Below, in pieces: positions 24,779 to 32,747 of a stretch of DNA of 34,667 nucleotides (position 1 is its first letter; the number at the start of each line of letters is the position of its first letter). Both the position numbers and the translations under genes were made by a program. The notes under the pieces are model-generated. The model ran no database searches and was not told the DNA's origin. It was given only the letters and a program-made list of their open reading frames with translations. The stretch is from Phycisphaerales bacterium (lineage in GTDB: Bacteria > Planctomycetota > Phycisphaerae > Sedimentisphaerales > Anaerobacaceae). The stretch is taken from contig JAUVYV010000034.1 of assembly GCA_030602885.1 (NCBI GenBank), positions 1-34,667 of the forward strand. The letters run 5' to 3'.

Positions 24779-26128
24779 TTACTGCCCAAGATCTTCGCGT
24801 TCATCCACCTTGCGCTGCGACACCGGCTCTCGCCAGTGTACTATCTTTTTCATATACTCATCTTCCTGACCTGCGAACTCGCCGCTGTGCTCCGGAGTAT
24901 GGCAGTCTGTGCACACCGTAATCGGCCCCGTTGTCTCGAACGCACCAAGCGACCTGACATGCTCCGAGCCGGGCCCGTGACAGTTCTCGCAGCCCACATC
25001 CTTCAAGTGCACCGTCTTGCTCTCACTGACGAAACCGCTGTCGTACTTCATCCCCACAACGTGACAAATAACACACTCTGGGTCATACTGCGAGCCCACC
25101 TTCACAAGCGTCTCGTATGCGTCGGAATGGGCCTTTACGCTCCACCTGTCATACTCGTAGTCGTGACACAGCTTGCAGGATCTCGAACCAATATATCTCA
25201 GGTGGTCATCAAGAGAAAAACGCGCGTATTTCTCCAGCAGGCCCGCCTCTTTCACAAGCTGCTGGTAACTCTTGTAAAGCTCTACCAAAGACTGCTCCAG
25301 AGGCAAATCCTCTTCCACCGGTATCGAGGAAAAGCTCAGTTTCAAGCCATCCCCGTTCGGCCTTGCCTCCACTTTACCAACATATTTGCCCTCTCTGCCG
25401 GGCGAGATAACCATACACCTCGCATTCGGCTCACTCACAAGCATCGGCTCATCAGACTCAGGCGGCACTATCACCAAGTCAACCCCGGCTTCCGCGGCGG
25501 CCTCGATAACGCCCGCATCCCCCTGCCGGACTATCAATATCCCAAGCGACATATCCCCGTCGTTTGCCTCTGCATCTTCGAATAGAAATGCAATATCCTC
25601 TGGCTGGTCTGCCTCCGCATTAAACGCCGCTGCTGTAACCAAAACGCCTCCATCCTCCGTGGAAATCCGCTTTGTGAATCTCCTCGGTATGTTCACATCA
25701 GGCCAACTATGAGAGCTTATCACATCGAAAAATGAGCTCATAACCTCCAGAAAACCGAGTTCCTGAGCCGATTGAATATCCTCCTCGCTAAGATGAACAA
25801 CGTCGTAACCCAGCAGTCCGAACGACTGGACTACAATATTGAATTTAATCAGGTCCTGCTCGCCTTGTCCTTCTATCAATGTCCCTGTATCAAGAATGAA
25901 ACGCCCGGCGGGGTCTGCCCGATCAAAAATAGCTCCTCGCCTGTCAAGCCCCCCGAGCTGCCCGCCTGCACAGCCGCACGGCTTTATCGCTCCAAGCTCG
26001 TTGCCCGTAATAAAAATGGTGACAGAGCCACCCTCAGAACCGGATTCGGCGCACGGCTTGTTCGACGACGCCGGTACACACGAAATCGCCGCCGTCAGGA
26101 CACTGATGAAAACCGATTTGGGTATCAT
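24779..26128 (-). CDS. Tetraheme cytochrome c with degenerate 5'-nucleotidase-like domain
   Basis: The 449-residue protein has a lipoprotein-like start (VLTAAISC, Cys17), so it may be anchored to a membrane outside the cytoplasm. Residues 36-280 resemble the metallophosphatase domain of UshA-type proteins with the signature IKPCGCAGGQLGGLDRRGA, but the usual Asp-x-His metal motif is replaced by ITGNELG. The C-terminal part has four CxxCH heme sites at 318 (CKLCH), 352 (CVICH), 380 (CENCH) and 406 (CTDCH), like the cytochrome c554 family. It probably carries electrons in the periplasm or at the surface. It lies 13 bases after the DUF1573 gene. The fusion of these two domains is seen in other bacteria; the partner is unknown. 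Confidence 0.85.
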   Translation of the reverse strand: MIPKSVFISVLTAAISCVPASSNKPCAESGSEGGSVTIFITGNELGAIKPCGCAGGQLGGLDRRGAIFDRADPAGRFILDTGTLIEGQGEQDLIKFNIVVQSFGLLGYDVVHLSEEDIQSAQELGFLEVMSSFFDVISSHSWPDVNIPRRFTKRISTEDGGVLVTAAAFNAEADQPEDIAFLFEDAEANDGDMSLGILIVRQGDAGVIEAAAEAGVDLVIVPPESDEPMLVSEPNARCMVISPGREGKYVGKVEARPNGDGLKLSFSSIPVEEDLPLEQSLVELYKSYQQLVKEAGLLEKYARFSLDDHLRYIGSRSCKLCHDYEYDRWSVKAHSDAYETLVKVGSQYDPECVICHVVGMKYDSGFVSESKTVHLKDVGCENCHGPGSEHVRSLGAFETTGPITVCTDCHTPEHSGEFAGQEDEYMKKIVHWREPVSQRKVDEREDLGQ

Positions 26129-26141
26129 AGCTCGGCCGGTT

Positions 26142-27245
26142 CTATCGCCTCGAAGTTCTGGTCCCTTCGCGTGCGTAAAACCCGCGACACGGAACCTCCA
26201 GTTTCCCTCCGTCCTTCAGCTTCACGTAAAGCGTGTCCGTGAAAATTCTCGCCCTGCTCTTCGTAGGCGGCGGCGTTATTTCCAGAATAAGCTTGTACCT
26301 TTTGCCCACCTTCTCCTGGCTTACTACCTTGATAAGCCCGCTCTTCGCAGATGTTGACTCCACCTCAAAATCCTCATCGTAGTTGTTCAGAATCCAGACC
26401 TCTTTCTCAGTGGCCTGCGCCGGCTTGGCATTGAGAACGTTGATTGACGGTGGCGTAATCTGAAACCTCGGCAGAATACTGTACGGGACAGTCACTTTGG
26501 GGCATTCAGGGTGAGTCAACCGCACCTCTATTCTGCCGTTCACGTTCTTGTCCGCCTTGTCGGGATTTATCTTCGTACGAACGACAATTTCAGTTGCTTC
26601 CTGCGAAGCGTCATACTCAGCGATAATCTGATTGCCTGTAGAAGTAAAGCCCTTTATTGAAAACGGCTTGTTGTCGATACTGCGGACCGTCAGTTTCGCA
26701 ACGCCGGCTTTTTCGCCCTTTAGCGTATACTTCAGTTTCGTCGGTTCGTATTCAACCTTTTGAACGATCACCGCCTTTATTGCCAGTTGGACCTTCTTGT
26801 TCGCCGGATCATTGCTGTACACATACAGTTTTCTCGTCCTGCTGCCGTGTCCCTTGTCGGCATTGTATTTTACCTTCAGCACCCCGCATTCACCGGGCGC
26901 ATATTCCTTCTTCTCAAGCGTAAACGGAGTACACCCGCACGTCTTGCTCACATTGGTTATCTTCAGCACGCCGTCGCCTTTGTTGCAGAACTTGAACTCG
27001 CAGACATTCTTCGCCCCCGGAGCAACCTTGCCGAAATCCTGTGTTGTCTTCTCGAATACAATCTTCGGCGTCCCCGCTCCTGCCGCCGGTGCCTCCACCG
27101 ACTTCGCACCTTCTGCCGCCGGCTCAGACGCCTTTGGCTGTACCTCCGGCTCGTCCGCACCAAATGCCTGCAACCCCGCACCAAACTGCAGCAATACAAC
27201 ACTTGTGATAACCAGAACGCTCAACACCAACCTTCGCAACCGCAT
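26142..27245 (-). CDS. Secreted DUF1573 domain protein
   Basis: The 367-residue protein has a signal peptide (RRLVLSVLVITSVVLLQFGAG, cleavage near AFGA), an Ala/Glu/Pro-rich spacer, then a DUF1573 immunoglobulin-like domain from about 61 (FGKVAPGAKNVCEFKFCNKG, then SKTCGCTPF near 100-107). A second, less clear beta-rich region fills the C-terminal half. The family is common in Bacteroidetes and planctomycetes, and its function is not established. The conserved Cys-Gly-Cys may bind a metal or form disulfides. ATG 27245 has GGGAG seven bases upstream; the open frame starts at 27305 but the start there would lack a signal peptide. The cytochrome gene follows after 13 bases. Confidence 0.85.
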   Translation of the reverse strand: MRLRRLVLSVLVITSVVLLQFGAGLQAFGADEPEVQPKASEPAAEGAKSVEAPAAGAGTPKIVFEKTTQDFGKVAPGAKNVCEFKFCNKGDGVLKITNVSKTCGCTPFTLEKKEYAPGECGVLKVKYNADKGHGSRTRKLYVYSNDPANKKVQLAIKAVIVQKVEYEPTKLKYTLKGEKAGVAKLTVRSIDNKPFSIKGFTSTGNQIIAEYDASQEATEIVVRTKINPDKADKNVNGRIEVRLTHPECPKVTVPYSILPRFQITPPSINVLNAKPAQATEKEVWILNNYDEDFEVESTSAKSGLIKVVSQEKVGKRYKLILEITPPPTKSRARIFTDTLYVKLKDGGKLEVPCRGFYAREGTRTSRR

Positions 27246-27670
27246 TTCTTGTCTCCCAGCTATTTTCCTTGTCACCCCTATCAAGTTTGAGAACACGTAA
27301 ACCATTTATGATAGCACAAAGAACATCGTCAAGCAAGCAAATTCACATAAGAACCGCTGACAAACAGACCTGAAAATCCCCCTCTCTCCCCCAATAGGCG
27401 ACAAATACATCCCTCATCCTTGCACTAACCGGAAAACCGGAAGCTTTTTCGGACCTGCCTTTATCATGCCGCATAACCACCAAAACCACCGTTCTTTACC
27501 AAACTCGCCCGGCTGCGCGTACCCTCACAGCCGAATCAAAAACCAACACCAATACTATACTCCCCAAACCCCGGCTTGTTCGCCAAAAACCCCGCCTCCG
27601 CCAGCACAAGCTCTTGGAGCAGGTGCAGAAAGCAACTGCCATCAGCGAAGCAACCTCGGCCATAACAGAG
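27246..27670. other. Intergenic region between DUF1573 operon and mutS
   Basis: This stretch separates two divergent genes. It holds a possible minus-strand promoter at 27308-27336 and, at its right edge, the mutS promoter. The mutS frame stays open through 27466-27705, but that part is Pro/Asn/His-rich, lacks family similarity and is judged non-coding. No RNA structure was recognised. Confidence 0.5.
27308..27336 (-). promoter_or_regulatory. Possible promoter of DUF1573-cytochrome operon
   Basis: On the minus strand TATCAT (27313-27308) is preceded, after 17 bases, by TTGCTT (27336-27331). This is a moderate sigma-70-like match about 60 bases before ATG 27245. Confidence 0.35.
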
Positions 27671-27698
27671 TTGTTAAACGGCCCGCCGGCAGTATAAT
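27671..27698 (+). promoter_or_regulatory. mutS promoter, apparently giving a leaderless mRNA
   Basis: TTGTTA (27671-27676), a 16-base spacer and a perfect TATAAT (27693-27698) lie just seven bases before ATG 27706. Transcription would begin at or next to the A of the start codon. No Shine-Dalgarno sequence precedes this ATG, which agrees. Confidence 0.5.
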
Positions 27699-27705
27699 CG
27701 GCCTT

Positions 27706-30330
27706 ATGGCAACGAAGGGCAAAAACCCGACGCCTGCGATGAGGCAGTTCCATCAGTTCAAGGCGAAATACCCCGACTGCATACTGTTTTTTCGCATGGG
27801 CGATTTCTACGAGACCTTCTACGACGATGCAAGGACCTGCTCGAAGGTGCTCGGCCTGACCCTGACCAGCCGGGACAAAGGCACAAATCCCATTCCATTA
27901 GCCGGTCTGCCCTACCACGCCGTCGACGGCTACCTCAGGAAGATGCTCCAGGCCGGCTACAAAGTCGCCGTCTGCGAACAGGTCGAAAACCCCAAGACCG
28001 CAAAAGGAGTCGTCAAGCGCGACGTCGTCCGCGTCGTCACGCCCGGCACACTCACCGACGATATGCTGCTCGATGCAAAAGAGGAAAACTTTCTCTGCGC
28101 CATCTGGCAGAGCAATGCGGCCTCAGCCATAAGCTGGGTCGATATCTCCACCGGCCATTTCTTTGTCCAGCAGGTTTCCGAGAACAAGCTGCTCGACGAA
28201 CTTTTGCGCCTCTCGCCGAAAGAGTGCCTGTTGGCCGACAGTCGAGGCGAGTTGTTCGAGGCCCAGGTGAAGAAGCTCACAAGGGACATTACACAGCTCA
28301 CCGGGGCCATTGTCACCGAGCGCCCGGGCTGGTATTTCGACCCGTACCAGGCAAGACAGCGCCTCTTGAAGCATTTCGGCACCGCAACACTCGAGGGCTT
28401 CGGTATATCCGACAGCGACAACGCTCTCATTCCCCCTGCCGGGGCAATAATCGAATACCTCAACGAGACTCAAAAGACAACACTCGGTCACATCTCTGCA
28501 ATAAGAAAGGTCAACCGCAAGAAGTTCCTCCAAATCGATCAGACTTCCCTGACGAGTCTCGAAGTTTTGCGGACCATCCGCACCGAAAGCTCAAAGGGCT
28601 CGCTGCTCGAATGTCTCGACGAAACGCTCACGCCTATGGGCGGGCGGATGTTCCGAAATCGGCTCTGCATGCCGCTCTGCGATGTAGCAGCTATCGAGCT
28701 TCGCCAGGACGCCGTCGGTGAACTCAAGAACAGCTCTACTCTGCTAAACGACATCCGCAAGCTGCTCTCGAATGTCGCCGACCCCGAGCGAATTGCGGCA
28801 AGAATCAGCACCGTCCGTGTGAACCCAAAGGACCTCATCGCCCTTGCAGCCACTCTCCGGCAGATACCGATGATTCGAAAGGCACTGGAAGAATCCGCCG
28901 CCGAGCTTCTCAAACAATTGGCCGACCGGTGCGACAGTATGGACGAATTGGCCGAGCTGCTCGAATCGGCTGTCGAGCCGGATTGTCCTGCGCATCTGCG
29001 GGACGGCGGCGTCATACGCACGGGTTTCCACTCCGAGCTCGACGGCCTGCGCTCAATCTCACGCGACGGCCAAAACTGGCTGCGGCAATATCAAAAGCAG
29101 CAAATCGAACGCACCGGCATCAATAAACTCAAAATCGGTTTCAACCAGGTCTTCGGCTATTACATCGAGGTAAGCCACGCCGCCGCCGACAAAGTCCCCG
29201 CCGACTACGTTCGCAAGCAGACCATTAAGAACGCCGAACGCTACATCACCGACGAGCTGAAAAAATACGAGACCAAAGCCCTCGGTGCCGCAGAGAAGGC
29301 CATCGAGCTCGAACAGCGACTCTTCGAGGACATCCGCTGCCGGGCCGCTCAATACATCTTCCGCCTGCAGAAGCTCGCCGATACGCTCGCACAGTGTGAC
29401 TGTTTAAGTGCATTCGCGTATCTGGCCAACCGGCGAAATTACGTTCGGCCAAAGATAACAGCAGGCACGGAGCTAAACATAACCGATGGTAAACACCCCG
29501 TCCTTGCCGAGACCTTAGGCCATGACTTTGTCCCCAACGACGTCGAGCTTGGAAACGGCGCCGGCGACGTGCTGATAATCACCGGGCCTAACATGAGCGG
29601 CAAAAGCACGTACATCAGACAAACTGCCCTATTAGTCCTTATGGCGCAGGCCGGCTCATTCATACCCGCGAAAGATGCAACCATCGGCCTGGTTGACAGA
29701 ATCTTCACCCGCGTCGGCGCCTCAGACGAGCTCACACGGGGACAATCAACCTTTATGGTCGAGATGACCGAGACTGCCAACATAATCAACAACGCCAGCG
29801 GCAGGAGTCTTGTCGTGCTTGATGAGGTCGGGCGGGGCACAAGCACCTATGATGGCCTCTCGCTTGCCTGGGCAATCACCGAGCATATCGCAAATAAAAT
29901 CAAATGTCGCACACTCTTCGCCACTCACTACCACGAGCTGACCGAATTAGCTCAGCTTTTCGAAAACGTCAAGAACTGCAATGTGGCGGTTCGCGAGTGG
30001 ATGGACGAGGTCGTATTCCTGCACAAAATACTGCCCGGCGGCACCGACAAATCCTACGGCATCCACGTCGCAAAACTCGCCGGCGTCCCGAAGCCCATCC
30101 TCGACAGAAGTAAAGAAATCCTCGAAGAGCTCGAAGCTACTTTCGAAAAGGAAGCCAAAGGCGCTCACCTGTCAAAACACAAAACAAAAGAGCCCTCTCC
30201 TGACTTACTCTTCGTTGAAAAACATAAGTCCGTCCTCGACAAGCTCGCCTCAACCGACATCAACAACCTCACACCCATCGAGGCAATAAACCTCCTCAAC
30301 CAGATAAGAGGCAAAATTCAGGAAGGATGA
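27706..30330 (+). CDS. mutS: DNA mismatch repair protein MutS
   Basis: MutS detects mismatches and small loops and calls in MutL using ATP. The 874-residue protein has the usual length and all domains: mismatch-binding domain I with Phe-x-Glu in RMGDFYETF (residues about 31-39), connector, lever (LDETLTPMGGRMFRNRL), clamp, and the ABC ATPase with Walker A GPNMSGKST at about 627-635 and Walker B/signature LDEVGRGTSTYDGLSLAWA from about 705. A C-terminal tail ends with the helical segment LTPIEAINLLNQIRGKI typical of MutS1. ATG 27706 gives the standard N-terminus (AMRQFHQFKAKYPD). No mutL is nearby. It stands alone on the plus strand. Confidence 0.98.
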   Translation: MATKGKNPTPAMRQFHQFKAKYPDCILFFRMGDFYETFYDDARTCSKVLGLTLTSRDKGTNPIPLAGLPYHAVDGYLRKMLQAGYKVAVCEQVENPKTAKGVVKRDVVRVVTPGTLTDDMLLDAKEENFLCAIWQSNAASAISWVDISTGHFFVQQVSENKLLDELLRLSPKECLLADSRGELFEAQVKKLTRDITQLTGAIVTERPGWYFDPYQARQRLLKHFGTATLEGFGISDSDNALIPPAGAIIEYLNETQKTTLGHISAIRKVNRKKFLQIDQTSLTSLEVLRTIRTESSKGSLLECLDETLTPMGGRMFRNRLCMPLCDVAAIELRQDAVGELKNSSTLLNDIRKLLSNVADPERIAARISTVRVNPKDLIALAATLRQIPMIRKALEESAAELLKQLADRCDSMDELAELLESAVEPDCPAHLRDGGVIRTGFHSELDGLRSISRDGQNWLRQYQKQQIERTGINKLKIGFNQVFGYYIEVSHAAADKVPADYVRKQTIKNAERYITDELKKYETKALGAAEKAIELEQRLFEDIRCRAAQYIFRLQKLADTLAQCDCLSAFAYLANRRNYVRPKITAGTELNITDGKHPVLAETLGHDFVPNDVELGNGAGDVLIITGPNMSGKSTYIRQTALLVLMAQAGSFIPAKDATIGLVDRIFTRVGASDELTRGQSTFMVEMTETANIINNASGRSLVVLDEVGRGTSTYDGLSLAWAITEHIANKIKCRTLFATHYHELTELAQLFENVKNCNVAVREWMDEVVFLHKILPGGTDKSYGIHVAKLAGVPKPILDRSKEILEELEATFEKEAKGAHLSKHKTKEPSPDLLFVEKHKSVLDKLASTDINNLTPIEAINLLNQIRGKIQEG

Positions 30331-30421
30331 CTACCGCACCGTCTCGTCAAGAGGCAGCCCCAGCTTCCTTCTTTGATTAAGACCGGTTTTGGATTTAAGG
30401 TGTAACAGTTCAACTCATTCC

Positions 30422-30438
30422 AACAGCCCCCTGCTGTT
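30422..30438 (+). terminator. Weak hairpin between mutS and the cupin gene
   Basis: AACAGC (30422-30427) and GCTGTT (30433-30438) form a 6-bp stem with a 5-base loop, followed by TTG on the plus strand. It lies between convergent genes and may serve mutS, but the stem is short. Confidence 0.3.
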
Positions 30439-30458
30439 TGCAGAACGCAATCCACGTC

Positions 30459-30938
30459 TCAATAAGTGACCTTACACTGTTCTGCCAGGTCCTTGATGAC
30501 CAGGTCGTCTTCGGAGGTGTTGTCCTTGAAGAGCACGAGTATAGTGAGCTCGTCTTTGTCTGCCGGGTTGGGCACCCAGTGCCAGCAAGACCTCTTTATC
30601 ATAATCGCCTGCCTCGGGCCAACCTCAAAGGCCTCAATCTTGTCCGGACTGGGCACATCATCGGATGGAGGCGCAACCGGGACCACAAAGCCGCCATCCA
30701 GACCGATGAGTATCTCGGGCGTTTCTGTGTGTTGTTCCATCTGGTCGAAAACCGTCTCGTGCTTTTTGACCTTCAGCACGCCTATCTCGACTGGGCCGTC
30801 GATACTGAAGACAGCCTGCTGCTTCCAGTAATCAAGCACGTCAGCCGATATCGTCGGCTCTACCGACGGCGACAAATCTATCACCTCACCATATTTCGCA
30901 AAATCTTCCGCGGTCAGTTTCTTTGCCTGTATCTCCAT
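30459..30938 (-). CDS. Ureidoglycolate-lyase-family cupin protein
   Basis: The 159-residue protein resembles AllA-type ureidoglycolate lyases, which release urea from ureidoglycolate in purine breakdown. Visible signs are the N-terminal LTAEDFAKYGEVID, a central LIGLDGGFVVPVAPP strand pair, and the C-terminal RSCWHWVPNPADKDELTILVLF, a family hallmark. No other allantoin genes are nearby, so a different small acid substrate is possible. GGAGG eight bases before ATG 30938 fixes the start over the upstream ATGs at 30953 and 30992. It is transcribed alone, convergent with mutS and divergent from the Gfo/Idh gene. Confidence 0.75.
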   Translation of the reverse strand: MEIQAKKLTAEDFAKYGEVIDLSPSVEPTISADVLDYWKQQAVFSIDGPVEIGVLKVKKHETVFDQMEQHTETPEILIGLDGGFVVPVAPPSDDVPSPDKIEAFEVGPRQAIMIKRSCWHWVPNPADKDELTILVLFKDNTSEDDLVIKDLAEQCKVTY

Positions 30939-31043
30939 TCCTACGACCTCCATTCTGAGTAACTCTGAAACACCAGGATCGTATCCGCTCACATAACTTA
31001 CCTCAAGCGGAACATGGCGTCAAAGGCAAACCGGCGGTTGGTC

Positions 31044-31071
31044 TTGTAAATGCGTATCCATGCACTATAAT
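31044..31071 (+). promoter_or_regulatory. Promoter of the Tat Gfo/Idh gene
   Basis: TTGTAA (31044-31049), a 16-base spacer and TATAAT (31066-31071) precede ATG 31123 by about 50 bases. Hexamers and spacing are the same as at 7881-7908. Confidence 0.55.
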
Positions 31072-31122
31072 ATGAGAACTTGCTAATCAAAACTCGGACG
31101 CTGAAATTACGGAGAAGTAGTC

Positions 31123-32445
31123 ATGTTGATTAATCGCCGAACATTCCTCAAAAACAGTGTAGCTGCGAGCATGACCTTTGTCGCACCGCATATCCTGGCA
31201 GAGGACAAAAACAAGAAGTACCGCACGGCCCTTATCGGCTCGGGCTGGTGGGGTATGAACATTGCCCGTGAGGCAATTAAATCGGGTAAATGCAAAATCG
31301 TCGCGATGTGCGACGTGGACCGCAACATACTCGACAAAGCCGCGGAAGAAGTTGAACAGCTCACAGGCGATAAGCCCACTAAATACAAGGACTATCGCGA
31401 GCTGCTCGATAAGGAAAAGCCGGAGATTGTCATTAATGCGACCCCCGACCATTGGCATGCGCTGATTACCATTGCGGCCTGCAAGGCAGGTGCGGACGTG
31501 TACCATGAAAAACCTATTGGCCATACCATTAATGAGGGTAAAGCAATGGTCAAAGCGGCACGTGACAACGGCAGAGTCGTGCAGGTGGGGACACATCGCC
31601 GGGTATCGCCGCATCATATATCGGCTATGAAGTTCCTGAAGGAAGATGGAGCCGGTACAATCGGTATGGTTCGGACATTCGCCCATTACAGCCGGTATCG
31701 CAGCCGGAGCCCTGCGGACAGCGATCCGCCCGAGGGTCTGGACTGGGATTTCTGGTGTGGGCCTGCGCCGCTACGGCCATACAACAGACGCATACACCCG
31801 GGCGGGTTCAGGCAGTTTCTTGATTACGCCAACGGCCAGTTGGGCGACTGGGGCATACACTGGCTCGACCAGGTCCTGTGGTGGACCGAGGAGAAGTTCC
31901 CGAAAACGGTTTATTCCACCGGCGCGAGGCATGTAAAAGAGGACAACACCGACTCACCCGATACGCAGGTAGTGACATACGAATTCGAATCGTTTACGGC
32001 GACGTGGGAACATCGCTTTTACGCCGCAAACGAGGCTGAGAAGCACCATGTGGGCTGTTATTTCTACGGGACGAAAGGTACGCTTCACATTGGGTGGCAG
32101 GACGGCTGGACGTTCTATCCGGTTGATCGCTGGGACAGACGTCGGCGTGTGGCGGAAAAGGGAAAGATTATTCACGAGGAGCCCCAGCTGCATACGAAGA
32201 GTGACCACAACATACCGGAACTCTGGGCAGATTTCCTAAGCTGCATCAAGAGCCGCTCCAAGCCCGTCTGCGATATAGAGATAGGCCACCGCTCGACGAA
32301 TATGAGTCTGCTGGGGATGCTCTCGCTCAAGCTCGGCAGGAGTGTTAAGTGGGACGGCGAGAAGGAGATTATCATCGCCGACCCACAAGCAAACAAGCTG
32401 CTCAGTCGAGAATACCGCAAGCCGTGGGTTTACCCCGAAGCTTAG
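31123..32445 (+). CDS. Tat-exported Gfo/Idh/MocA family oxidoreductase
   Basis: The 440-residue protein has a twin-arginine signal (NRRTFLKNSVAAS, residues 4-16) and then a Rossmann fold with ALIGSGWWG (G39, G41, G44) and CDVDRN near 64-69. TPDHWHALI near 107-115 and YHEKPIGH near 127-134 match the family; the last is the catalytic EKP motif. Its C-terminal half is longer than in cytoplasmic members and rich in Trp (GLDWDFWCGPAPLRPYN), as is usual for planctomycete Tat-exported members. Such proteins carry NAD(P) out with them in folded form. GGAGA about eight bases before ATG 31123 supports the start. It has its own promoter. The substrate is unknown. Confidence 0.92.
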   Translation: MLINRRTFLKNSVAASMTFVAPHILAEDKNKKYRTALIGSGWWGMNIAREAIKSGKCKIVAMCDVDRNILDKAAEEVEQLTGDKPTKYKDYRELLDKEKPEIVINATPDHWHALITIAACKAGADVYHEKPIGHTINEGKAMVKAARDNGRVVQVGTHRRVSPHHISAMKFLKEDGAGTIGMVRTFAHYSRYRSRSPADSDPPEGLDWDFWCGPAPLRPYNRRIHPGGFRQFLDYANGQLGDWGIHWLDQVLWWTEEKFPKTVYSTGARHVKEDNTDSPDTQVVTYEFESFTATWEHRFYAANEAEKHHVGCYFYGTKGTLHIGWQDGWTFYPVDRWDRRRRVAEKGKIIHEEPQLHTKSDHNIPELWADFLSCIKSRSKPVCDIEIGHRSTNMSLLGMLSLKLGRSVKWDGEKEIIIADPQANKLLSREYRKPWVYPEA

Positions 32446-32478
32446 GTTTTCCCATCCGGGCTCGCTCCTGCTCTGCCG

Positions 32479-32500
32479 CCATCAAGCTCAAAGTTGATGG
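32479..32500 (+). terminator. Hairpin after the Tat Gfo/Idh gene
   Basis: CCATCAA (32479-32485) and TTGATGG (32494-32500) form a perfect 7-bp stem with an 8-base loop, 33 bases after the stop. No U-tract follows, so termination would be weak. Confidence 0.3.
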
Positions 32501-32520
32501 GGTATAAGGTAGGAGGCGCG

Positions 32521-32745
32521 ATGAGGCCTGCATTGCTTTTTTGTATCATCCTGTTTACAGCCCTTACCTCCTGGGCCAGGACAATCACCGTCGACGACGA
32601 CGGCTTCGCAGATTTTAACAACATTCAAGCCGCGATAAATGATGCGGCCAATGACGACTTGATTATCGTGGCCAACGGCACACATCCTTGGCACTGCATA
32701 ATCAATAAAGGCCTCGAAAGTAGTGCGGATGCCTTCGTCCGTTGA
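32521..32745 (+). pseudogene. Truncated N-terminus of a beta-helix surface protein
   Basis: The 74-residue frame starts with a strong AGGAGG ribosome-binding site four bases before ATG 32521, a clear signal peptide (ALLFCIILFTALTSWA) and then the start of a parallel beta-helix protein: RTITVDDDGFADFNNIQ, AAINDAANDDLIIVANGTH. Full-length proteins of this type run several hundred residues and are abundant at the planctomycete surface. Here the match stops after about 58 residues and the frame ends with an unrelated GLESSADAFVR. The next gene is on the other strand three bases on. I take it as the remains of a gene cut by a deletion or rearrangement; a short functional product is less likely. 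Confidence 0.6.
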
Positions 32746-32747
32746 TT

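Noticed and set aside
27466-27705. N-terminal extension of MutS by 80 residues
   Set aside because: The extension is Pro/His/Asn-rich with no MutS similarity and contains the -35 and -10 boxes; ATG 27706 gives the family's standard start.
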